The notes under the pieces: generated by a model
Told to the model about the DNA's origin: nothing
The model's input: only the letters and a program-made list of their open reading frames with translations
The model's database searches: none
Translations under genes and position numbers: made by a program
Shown: positions 1 to 5,186 of the stretch, piece by piece
Layout of the letters: each line of letters opens with the position of its first letter
Numbering within the stretch: the first letter of the stretch is position 1
Source: Actinomycetes bacterium
GTDB lineage: Bacteria; Actinomycetota; Acidimicrobiia; Acidimicrobiales; UBA8190
Direction: 5' to 3'
Assembly (NCBI GenBank): GCA_021798135.1
Contig: JAJZYI010000249.1
Span: 1-5,186, forward strand
Length of the DNA: 5,186 nucleotides

Positions 1-117
1 CTGCTCATCTGCACGAACGACGGCGACCTTGCCCAGCTCCTCGCGCACCCGAGCCATGGGATCGAGAAGGAGTACCTCGTGGAGACCCTCGGCGACCCGG
101 CTCCCGGCGCGCCCTGA
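1..117 (+). CDS. RsuA/RluB-family pseudouridine synthase, 3' part, apparently truncated
   Basis: Frame 1 is open from the left edge to a TGA at 115-117 and encodes 38 residues beginning LLICTNDGDLAQLLAHPSHG and continuing IEKEYLVETLGDPAPGAP. The pattern L-L-x-x-TNDG-x-L-A-x-x-L-x-HPS-x-G-x-EKEYLVE is the segment that follows the catalytic Asp motif in the RsuA/RluB/RluE/RluF pseudouridine synthases, which isomerise uridine in ribosomal RNA. The catalytic Asp itself would lie just left of the window. Members of this family normally run on for roughly another 90-110 residues, including a conserved EGRNRQVRRM-like motif near the C-terminus. That motif is not seen here in any plus-strand frame after position 117. 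The gene therefore looks cut short, either by a real deletion or frameshift or by an assembly join. Family assignment is fairly secure; whether the product is functional is doubtful. Confidence 0.75.
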   Translation: MLICTNDGDLAQLLAHPSHGIEKEYLVETLGDPAPGAP

Positions 118-121
118 GCCA

Positions 122-2671
122 GTGGGTGCCGTCGCCGGGCTGCTCGCCCGCCTGCACCTGCGCCGGCTGTGGGCGCAGCGAGTCCGCACCTCGCTCGCCG
201 TGCTCGCCGTGACCGCCGGGACCGCGCTGGCGCTGGCCGTCGTCGTCGTCCTCGGCAGCATCGACAGCTCGTTCGCCCGCTTCGGCCAGCGGCTCGGCGG
301 TCCCGCCCCGCTCCGGGTGGTCGGCGCCGTCCAGTCCGGAGGCCTGCCGCCGTCGACGCTCGTCGCCGTCGACGCCACCCCCGGCGTCGCCGATGCCGTC
401 CCGCTCGTCCAGGCCAGCTCGGTCGTCCAGACCGCGTCCGGCCGGCCGGTGGGCGTCGTCGTCATCGGCGCCGGGTGCGACGCGGCCCGGCTCATCGGCC
501 TGCCCCGGTGCAGCGGAGGGCCGCCGGGTCCCGGCGCACCGGGCGGCCCGCTGCTGGTCGGCTCGTCGCTGGCCCGCCGCCTCGGCCCCGGGTCGTGGCT
601 GCAGACCGACCAGGGCGTGCTCCCGACCGCCGGGAGCAGCGCCGTCCCGGCGCTCGACACCGTCGCCGGCGGTCACGTCGTCGTCACCACCCTGGCCCGG
701 GCAGAGGTCCTGTTCGACCGCGGCGTCCGCTACGACGTCATCGAGGTCGTGCCGGCACGAGGCACCAGCGTCGCCGCGCTGCAGCAGCGCATCGCCGGGC
801 GGATCGGCCCCGACTACCGCGTGCTGCGCGCCGGCCAGCCGCCGCCCGAGATGGGGCTCGCCACCGCGGCGTTCGTCCCGCTGCTCGGGCTGGTCGCGGT
901 GCTCGCCGCCGGCATCGCCACCGTCCTCGTCTACGACGTGGTCGCGCTGTCGCTCGAGGAGCGGCGCCGGCAGCAGGCTGTCATCGCGGCGATCGGCGCG
1001 CCGCCGTGGATCCTGGCTGCCGGCCCGGCGCTCGAGTCGGCTTCGATCGGAGCGGCAGGAGGCCTGCTGGGCACCGCAGCCGGCGGCCTCCTGGCCCGGG
1101 TCATCGTCGCCCCGATCTCGGCCTTCAGCGAAGCGCTCCTGGGCGTCCCCGTCGCGGTCCACCTGTCGCTCGCCGACGCGCTGCTCGGCCTGGCCTTCGG
1201 CATCGCCATCGGCCTCGTCGCGGCGGTCCGGCCCCTGCGCCGGTCCGCGCGTGCCGACGTGGCCGCCGAGATCGGCGGGCGCCACGCGCGCGCCGAGGCG
1301 GCGCCGTCGGGGCGGCGGTGGCGCACCACGCTGGCCGTCGTCCTGACCGCCGGCGGCGCCGGGCTGGCGGTGGCCGGCGCCAGGCACGACGCCCTCGCCA
1401 GCTGGCAGCCGCCTGTCGCGCTGGCCGGGTTCCTCGCCAGCGCGGTCGGCAGCATCCTCGTCGTCGCCGGCGTGGCCGCGCTGCCGCTGGTCGCCGTCAG
1501 CCGGCGATGGCCACGGCGCCTCGGCGGCGAGCGGTGGGCGGCGGTGCGCATCGGTGTCGCCAACGCGGCGCGCGAGCCGGGCCGCGTCGGCGTCATGGCC
1601 GTCGCCGTGGCGGCCGCCGTCGGGGTCGGGATCATCACCGGCGGCTACGCCAGCGGCCTGGCCGCGAGCATCACGGCGCGGGTCGGCACCTCGGCGGACG
1701 GCCACGGTGTCGTCGTCGACACCGTCGCCGGCACCTCGGGCGACAACGGCGACGCCCGGCTGCCGGCCTCGGTCGTGAGCGAGATCGCCGCGCTCCCCGG
1801 CGTGCGGCGCCTGGTCCCGCTGGTCGCCGTGCTGAGCGGGAACTCTGCGAGCACGCTCGTCTACGTCACGGCCAGGGGCAGCCCGGCCGGCGGGCCCGTC
1901 CTCGTCGAAGGCAGCGCCGCCGCCGGCCCGTTCCGCCACGGCGCCGTCATGGTGGGCGTCGGCCTGGCCCGCCGCCAGCACCTGCGTCCCGGCCGCATGG
2001 TCCGCCTCGACACGCCCGAGGGTGTCGCCGCCGTTCCCGTCGAGGGCGTGTGGGAGGACGGGGCGGTGGACGGCGACACGGTCACCATGAGCCCCGCGAC
2101 GCTCACGCGCCTGTTCCTGCCGCAGCTGCCCGCGTCGGTCACCGCCGTGCCGGCCCCCGGCGTGTCCGCCCGCGCGCTGGCCGATGCCATCAGGCAGCTC
2201 CCGCTGCCGCCCGACGTCACGGTGACCGACCCGGGACCGTACCTGCGCCAGCAGGTGGCCCAGGCCACCAGCCAGCTGGCGCCGTTCTGGGCGCTCGAGC
2301 GCGCCCTGCTCGCCGTGGCCTTCGTGGGGGTGCTGGCGACCCTGCTGCTCGTCGGCGTGCAGCGCCGCCGCCAGGTCGCGCTGCTCGGCGCGCTGGGGAT
2401 GGCGCCCGGCGACGTGTTCCGCATGGTCGTCGCCGAGGCAGCCTGCGTCGGCGTGGTGGGCGCCGCGCTCGGGATCGCCGTCGGGGCCGGCGAGCTCGCG
2501 GTGATGCTGCAGGTGGCGCCCATGCTGATCGGGTTCCACGACCCGTACCGGTTCGACGCGGGCGCCCTGGCCGCCACGGTGCCGGTCGCCGTCGCGGTGG
2601 CCGCCGCCGCCGTCGTCCCGGCCTGGCGGGCAGCGCGGGCGCCGGTGGCCGCGGTGCTCGCCGAGGAGTGA
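122..2671 (+). CDS. FtsX-like ABC transporter permease, two-domain, ten membrane segments
   Basis: This 849-residue integral membrane protein is the permease part of a MacB/FtsX-type (type VII) ABC transporter. Such complexes usually do mechanical work on extracytoplasmic substrates, lipoproteins or peptides rather than classical import. GTG at 122 is chosen because the protein then begins just before the typical basic N-terminus (LHLRRLWAQRVRTSLAV) and TM1 at residues 24-45. ATG at 56 or TTG at 29 in the same frame would add 22 or 31 residues of no recognisable character. None of the starts has a good ribosome binding site. Segments: extracytoplasmic domain 46-248; TM2-TM4 within 249-369, with the cytoplasmic coupling stretch SLEERRRQQAVIAAIGAPPW; TM5-TM6 402-458; TM7 488-510; second extracytoplasmic domain 511-721; TM8-TM10 726-835, with coupling stretch RRRQVALLGALGMAPGDVF. 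The repeated FtsX domains mark a fused two-half permease. No ATP-binding subunit is encoded nearby in the window. The substrate is unknown. Confidence 0.92.
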   Translation: MGAVAGLLARLHLRRLWAQRVRTSLAVLAVTAGTALALAVVVVLGSIDSSFARFGQRLGGPAPLRVVGAVQSGGLPPSTLVAVDATPGVADAVPLVQASSVVQTASGRPVGVVVIGAGCDAARLIGLPRCSGGPPGPGAPGGPLLVGSSLARRLGPGSWLQTDQGVLPTAGSSAVPALDTVAGGHVVVTTLARAEVLFDRGVRYDVIEVVPARGTSVAALQQRIAGRIGPDYRVLRAGQPPPEMGLATAAFVPLLGLVAVLAAGIATVLVYDVVALSLEERRRQQAVIAAIGAPPWILAAGPALESASIGAAGGLLGTAAGGLLARVIVAPISAFSEALLGVPVAVHLSLADALLGLAFGIAIGLVAAVRPLRRSARADVAAEIGGRHARAEAAPSGRRWRTTLAVVLTAGGAGLAVAGARHDALASWQPPVALAGFLASAVGSILVVAGVAALPLVAVSRRWPRRLGGERWAAVRIGVANAAREPGRVGVMAVAVAAAVGVGIITGGYASGLAASITARVGTSADGHGVVVDTVAGTSGDNGDARLPASVVSEIAALPGVRRLVPLVAVLSGNSASTLVYVTARGSPAGGPVLVEGSAAAGPFRHGAVMVGVGLARRQHLRPGRMVRLDTPEGVAAVPVEGVWEDGAVDGDTVTMSPATLTRLFLPQLPASVTAVPAPGVSARALADAIRQLPLPPDVTVTDPGPYLRQQVAQATSQLAPFWALERALLAVAFVGVLATLLLVGVQRRRQVALLGALGMAPGDVFRMVVAEAACVGVVGAALGIAVGAGELAVMLQVAPMLIGFHDPYRFDAGALAATVPVAVAVAAAAVVPAWRAARAPVAAVLAEE

Positions 2672-2702
2672 CCTCGCCCGCCGGGACCCGCCGGTGCCGG
2701 CC

Positions 2703-2714
2703 AGCGTTGACGCT
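2703..2714. promoter_or_regulatory. Short palindrome next to the direct repeats
   Basis: The sequence AGCGT-TG-ACGCT is a perfect 5-bp inverted repeat with a 2-bp centre, ending immediately before the first 19-bp direct repeat. It could be part of a regulator binding site. It is short enough to occur by chance, and no known operator is recognised. Confidence 0.25.
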
Positions 2715-2733
2715 ACGGGGACGGCGCGGGCCG
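2715..2733 (+). repeat. 19-bp direct repeat, copy 1
   Basis: ACGGGGACGGCGCGGGCCG is repeated exactly at 2745-2763. It lies in the 139-bp gap between the permease and the EAL-HDOD gene. The match ends sharply on both sides: the flanking bases T/C and G/C differ between copies. Confidence 0.85.
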
Positions 2734-2744
2734 GCGGTGGGTTC

Positions 2745-2763
2745 ACGGGGACGGCGCGGGCCG
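2745..2763 (+). repeat. 19-bp direct repeat, copy 2
   Basis: This is the exact second copy of the repeat at 2715-2733, with a start-to-start distance of 30 bp, close to three helical turns. It ends 48 bp before the GTG start at 2811 and 6 bp before a possible -10 element. That placement suits an activator or repressor site, but the role is inferred only from position. Confidence 0.85.
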
Positions 2764-2769
2764 CTCGTC

Positions 2770-2775
2770 TATCGT
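2770..2775 (+). promoter_or_regulatory. Possible -10 element of the EAL-HDOD gene promoter
   Basis: TATCGT fits the TAnnnT pattern of actinobacterial housekeeping promoters and stands out in otherwise very GC-rich DNA, 35 bp before the start codon. No convincing -35 box sits 16-18 bp upstream; that position falls inside repeat copy 2. A good-looking TTGACG at 2707-2712 is far too distant to pair with it. If real, the promoter probably depends on a factor bound at the repeats. Confidence 0.35.
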
Positions 2776-2810
2776 GAGGCGCGGGTACGGCGAGGATCGG
2801 GGGGTGCTGC

Positions 2811-4055
2811 GTGCGAGACGTGGTGGTCGGGCGGCAGCCGATCTTCGACCGGACGGCCACGGTGCACGGCTACGAGCTGCTCTTCAGGCCTGCCGTGGGC
2901 ACCGCACAGGGCCCGGCCCCCGGCCGCGCCCCGCTCATGCGGGCGGACCTGCTGTTCACCACCGTGGCGATGGGCGTCGACCGCGTCGTCGGGTCCCGGG
3001 ACCTCTACGTGCAGGTCGGCCGCGACCTGCTGCTGCGCGACGCCGCCTTCGTGCTGCCCCCGGAGCGCACCGTCGTGGAGGTGGACGCGGCCGACGCTGA
3101 TCGGGCGGTCGTGGACCGGTGCCGCCGGCTGCGCGCGGACGGCTACCGCGTGGCGGTCGACGCCGGCGCCGACGTGGACCGGGAGCTGCTGGCGCTCAGC
3201 AGCACGGTGAAGGTCGACGTGCGGACGGTGGCGCTCGACGCCGCGGCTGCCGCCGTCGACGCCGCGCACCGACGTGGCGCGTCGGTGGTGGCGACCAACA
3301 TCGACCTTCGCCAGGAGCTTGCGGAGTGCGACCAGCTCGGGATCGACCTGTTCCAGGGCAACCTGCTGGCGCGACCGCGGATCGTGCCGGGCCGGACCCT
3401 CGAGCCGGGCCGGCTGGCCACCGTGCGCCTGGCGTCGACGATGCTGGACGCCGAGGTCGCCGTGCGCCAGATCGAGGCGATCGTGCGCAGTGACCCCGCC
3501 ATGAGCCACCAGCTGCTGGCCCTCGCCGGGGTCGGCGCCGCCAGCGGGATGCGCCGGACGGTGCGCTCGGTCCGCGAGGCGCTGGTGCTCGTCGGCTGGC
3601 GCCGGCTCCAGAGCTGGCTGGCCCTGCTGCTCATGGCCGGCACCGGCGACCGCGTGGAGAGCGAGGCGGTCACGGTCGCGCTGGTCAGGGCCCGCGCCTG
3701 CGAGCTGCTGGCGCAGGCCTACGCGCCGGGCACGGCCGACATGGCGTTCACCGCCGGGCTGCTGTCGGCGCTGGACCTGCTGCTCCACGTGGAGCTCCCG
3801 GTGGCGCTGCGCGACCTCCCGCTCGACCCGGCCCTCCGTGCGGCTGCCGTTGAGCACCGGGGGCCGCTCGGAGCGCTGGTGGCCGACGTCATCGACCTGC
3901 AGTTCGGCCGCTTCGAGACGGCGACCCGCAGCGGGTTCGACGAGGGTGCCGCGCAGGCAGCGCTGTTCGAGGCGCTCACCTGGTCGGTGCAGGCCGGGGC
4001 TGCGCTCGAGGCCGGCACGTCCGGCAGCGAGCAGGTCGCGTCGCGGCCGGACTGA
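2811..4055 (+). CDS. EAL-HDOD (YuxH-type) signalling protein with degenerate EAL domain
   Basis: This soluble 414-residue protein has the architecture of the YuxH/CdgJ type: an EAL-like domain (about residues 1-195) followed by an HDOD domain (about 205-400). The start VRDVVVGRQPIFDR followed by HGYELLFRP is the standard N-terminus of this family. GTG 2811 is supported by this and by a purine-rich GGATCGGGGGG at 2794-2804. The EAL signature is ELL (22-24). The usual metal-binding Asn in the next strand is Gln (YVQVG, 66-70), the DDFG motif is DAGA (117-120), and the later KxE-type Glu region reads TNID (162-165). KVD (134-136) and FQG (181-183) survive. Phosphodiesterase activity against cyclic di-GMP is therefore unlikely, and a binding or scaffold role is more probable. 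The HDOD part shows IVRSDPAMSHQLLALAG and VREALVLVGWRRLQSWL. Relatives influence motility or chemotaxis in some bacteria, but the target here is unknown. Confidence 0.9.
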   Translation: MRDVVVGRQPIFDRTATVHGYELLFRPAVGTAQGPAPGRAPLMRADLLFTTVAMGVDRVVGSRDLYVQVGRDLLLRDAAFVLPPERTVVEVDAADADRAVVDRCRRLRADGYRVAVDAGADVDRELLALSSTVKVDVRTVALDAAAAAVDAAHRRGASVVATNIDLRQELAECDQLGIDLFQGNLLARPRIVPGRTLEPGRLATVRLASTMLDAEVAVRQIEAIVRSDPAMSHQLLALAGVGAASGMRRTVRSVREALVLVGWRRLQSWLALLLMAGTGDRVESEAVTVALVRARACELLAQAYAPGTADMAFTAGLLSALDLLLHVELPVALRDLPLDPALRAAAVEHRGPLGALVADVIDLQFGRFETATRSGFDEGAAQAALFEALTWSVQAGAALEAGTSGSEQVASRPD

Positions 4056-4080
4056 CCCGGCCGCCGGGTCCCCGGCCGGG
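4056..4080 (+). terminator. Candidate hairpin terminator after the EAL-HDOD gene
   Basis: Directly after the TGA, CCCGGCCG (4056-4063) and CGGCCGGG (4073-4080) form a perfect 8-bp stem around a 9-base loop. There is no T-tract, which is common in high-GC actinobacteria. The surrounding sequence is almost pure G and C, so chance hairpins are likely and function is uncertain. Confidence 0.45.
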
Positions 4081-4144
4081 CCGGGCGGGCGTCGGGTCCG
4101 GCGGCTGGGGCCGGTCGGGTGAGGGCCGGTGGTGGCACAGCCGT

Positions 4145-4171
4145 GCGTCGCTGGCGGGGCGTCAGCGACGC
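4145..4171. terminator. Candidate bidirectional terminator hairpin between convergent genes
   Basis: GCGTCGCTG (4145-4153) and CAGCGACGC (4163-4171) make a perfect 9-bp stem with a 9-base loop. It sits between the convergent EAL-HDOD and hydrolase genes, and its right arm overlaps the hydrolase stop codon (4162-4164) and its last two Arg codons. It lacks a T-tract on either strand. The mixed-base stem makes chance less likely than for the neighbouring G/C-only hairpin. Confidence 0.55.
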
Positions 4172-4761
4172 GCAGGCGCGCGGGGCGCGAGCCAGCGGGC
4201 GACCGCGCCGGCCACCTCGTCGTCACGCCCGCGCAACCCGTGGTCCCCGCCTTCGATCCAGACGTGCTCGACCTCGCCCCGGACCGCCGCCGTGGCCGCC
4301 GCCAGCTCGTCGGGCGTGGCGAAGGCGTCGCGGGTCCCCGACACGAAGAGGCACGGGACGCCGACGTCGCCGAAGTGCCCGTCCCGCGACCGTTCCGGGC
4401 GTCCGGGCGGGTGCAGCGGGTAGCTCACGAGGACGAGGCCGGCAGCGGGGAGCCCGGCGGCCACCGCCATCGACGCGACCCGTCCTCCCATGGACCGTCC
4501 CCCGAGCGCGACCGCCGCCTGTGGGCAGCCCACCGACTCGGCCAGCTCGCGCGCCGCAGCAACGACGGTGGCCTGCAGCACGGGTGGGCGGTCGGGGGCC
4601 TTGCGCCCGGCGAGCCGGTAGGGGAAGTCGATCCGCCGCACGGCGACGCCGAGTGCCGCCGCCGCGCCGTCCATGGCCACCAGGGCCGGATGGTCGGCGC
4701 TGGACCCCGCCCCCGGTGCCAGGAGCAGGGCGCGCACCTCCGGCGGGGGCGCGGCGGTCAT
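4162..4761 (-). CDS. KANL3/Tex30-type alpha/beta hydrolase
   Basis: This 199-residue cytoplasmic protein has the alpha/beta hydrolase fold of the KANL3/Tex30 (dienelactone hydrolase-like) family, whose natural substrates are mostly unknown. The family features are complete: an oxyanion-loop-like LLLAPGAGSSADHP near residues 12-25, the RRIDFPYR strand (42-49), the nucleophile elbow GGRSMGG with Ser90, the family-typical SYPLHPPGRPERSRDGH (113-129), the acid Asp145 in SGTRDAF and the base His174 in GGDHGL. Length is close to the usual 200-220 residues, so the gene looks intact. ATG at 4761 places the first strand a few residues in, as expected; no Shine-Dalgarno is visible upstream. It lies 109 bp downstream of the peroxiredoxin stop on the same strand, so cotranscription is possible but unproven. 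The fold and triad are clear; substrate specificity is not predictable. Confidence 0.88.
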   Translation of the reverse strand: MTAAPPPEVRALLLAPGAGSSADHPALVAMDGAAAALGVAVRRIDFPYRLAGRKAPDRPPVLQATVVAAARELAESVGCPQAAVALGGRSMGGRVASMAVAAGLPAAGLVLVSYPLHPPGRPERSRDGHFGDVGVPCLFVSGTRDAFATPDELAAATAAVRGEVEHVWIEGGDHGLRGRDDEVAGAVARWLAPRAPARR

Positions 4762-4870
4762 GCCGGGAGCGGGGAGCCGGGCGGCGGGGAGGGCCGCTGG
4801 GGCGGCGGCGCCGGTGCGCGTGCCGGAGGGTCGGGCATGGCGGGAGGTGTCCCTGTCCCTGGCTTCGCCG

Positions 4871-5186
4871 TCAGGGCGCCTGTGCCGGCTCCCGCGACCG
4901 GTCGCCGTTCGCCGCGCCGTCGCCGGCCGTGTCCGTCCCGCCCCCCTGCCGGTCGCCGGGTGCCGGCCGCCCGCCGGTGCCGGCCTCGGCGTCGGTATCG
5001 GCGCCGGTCGCCAGGGCGTCGCCGGGCTGCCAGCCGCACGGCGTCGGGCCGCCGGAGAGCAGGGCGGCGAGCGTCCGGACGACCTCGCCCACGCTCCGCC
5101 CGGTGCCGAGGTCGTGCACCGACACGTGGCGGACGACGCCGGCCGGGTCGACCAGGAACGTCGCCCGCAGGGCCACCCCCGACGAG
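4871..5186 (-). CDS. 2-Cys peroxiredoxin (AhpC/TSA family), C-terminal part with extended tail
   Basis: The gene enters from the right edge and ends at a TGA at 4873-4871. The visible 104 codons begin SSGVALRATFLVDPAG and continue VVRHVSVHDLGTGRSVGEV, then TPCGWQPGD. This is the C-terminal third of a typical 2-Cys peroxiredoxin, which reduces peroxides in the cytoplasm. The Cys in PCGWQPG (codon at 5036-5038) is the likely resolving cysteine; the peroxidatic cysteine lies outside the window. Family members usually stop within a few residues of the WxPG motif. Here the frame continues for about 49 residues of Gly/Ala/Asp/Thr/Pro-rich sequence with no predicted structure, ending REPAQAP. The tail might be a real disordered extension or reading through ordinary GC-rich DNA after loss of the original stop. 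The GTG at 5174-5176 is internal, not the start. Confidence 0.88.
   Translation of the reverse strand, partial: SSGVALRATFLVDPAGVVRHVSVHDLGTGRSVGEVVRTLAALLSGGPTPCGWQPGDALATGADTDAEAGTGGRPAPGDRQGGGTDTAGDGAANGDRSREPAQAP

Noticed and set aside
2748..2769. ECF-type promoter (GGGAC ... CGTC)
   Set aside because: The spacing between the two boxes is only 13 bp and the -35 lacks the typical GGAAC core.
2707..2775. TTGACG at 2707-2712 as -35 box paired with TATCGT at 2770-2775
   Set aside because: The spacing is 57 bp, far outside the 16-18 bp needed; no -10-like sequence lies at the right distance from TTGACG.
5..2860. 951-codon open frame on the minus strand covering the permease
   Set aside because: It is antisense to a clear membrane protein gene, is dominated by Arg, Gly, Asp, His and Pro, and has no recognisable domain. 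It is a by-product of GC-rich codon use that keeps stop codons rare.
169..3210. 1013-codon plus-strand frame overlapping the permease and the start of the EAL-HDOD gene
   Set aside because: The translation is extremely Arg/Ala/Gly-rich and spans two genes in other frames that have clear family motifs. It is a shadow frame.
2769..4226. 485-codon minus-strand frame opposite the EAL-HDOD gene
   Set aside because: It has no domain signature and a composition typical of antisense frames (Arg, His, Gly, Pro), while the plus strand encodes an unmistakable EAL-HDOD protein.
4758..4838. Possible 26-residue proline-rich ORF (MPDPPARAP...) on the minus strand, overlapping the hydrolase start by ATGA
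   Set aside because: The ATGA overlap suggests translational coupling, but there is no clear ribosome binding site, the sequence is simple Pro/Ala from GC-rich DNA, and the same frame stays open far upstream as an Arg-rich shadow of the peroxiredoxin.
1..5186. tRNA or rRNA genes, CRISPR arrays, insertion sequences, riboswitches
   Set aside because: I saw no cloverleaf-like segments, regular repeat-spacer series, transposase motifs or terminal inverted repeats, and no cyclic di-GMP riboswitch-like element before the EAL-HDOD gene.

Overview
The window is very GC-rich DNA (about three quarters G+C by eye) with almost every third codon position G or C, frequent GTG starts and few clear Shine-Dalgarno sites. 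Together with a YuxH-type EAL-HDOD protein and a typical 2-Cys peroxiredoxin, this suggests a high-GC member of the Actinomycetota. The class cannot be settled from the sequence.

Layout. Positions 1-117 (+) hold the end of an RsuA/RluB-family pseudouridine synthase reading frame that stops well before the usual C-terminus. Four bases later (122-2671, +) begins a large two-domain FtsX-like ABC transporter permease with ten predicted membrane segments and two big extracytoplasmic domains; no ATPase gene lies next to it in the window. An intergenic stretch (2672-2810) carries a short palindrome, two exact 19-bp direct repeats 30 bp apart and a possible -10 element. It leads into a 414-residue EAL-HDOD regulatory protein (2811-4055, +) whose EAL half lacks the catalytic residues. 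Hairpins at 4056-4080 and 4145-4171 separate it from a convergent minus-strand pair: a small KANL3/Tex30-type alpha/beta hydrolase (4162-4761, -) and, upstream of it, the C-terminal part of a peroxiredoxin (4871-5186, -), which runs off the right edge and has an unusual low-complexity tail.

How the genes fit together. There is no single pathway here. The plus-strand genes are a permease that needs an ATPase encoded elsewhere and a probable signalling scaffold with its own promoter region. The minus-strand peroxiredoxin and hydrolase may be cotranscribed, but the 109-bp gap makes this uncertain. I did not find a convincing new multi-gene system. The points most worth checking are the abrupt junction at 115-122, the paired repeats before the EAL-HDOD gene, the degenerate EAL domain and the peroxiredoxin tail.
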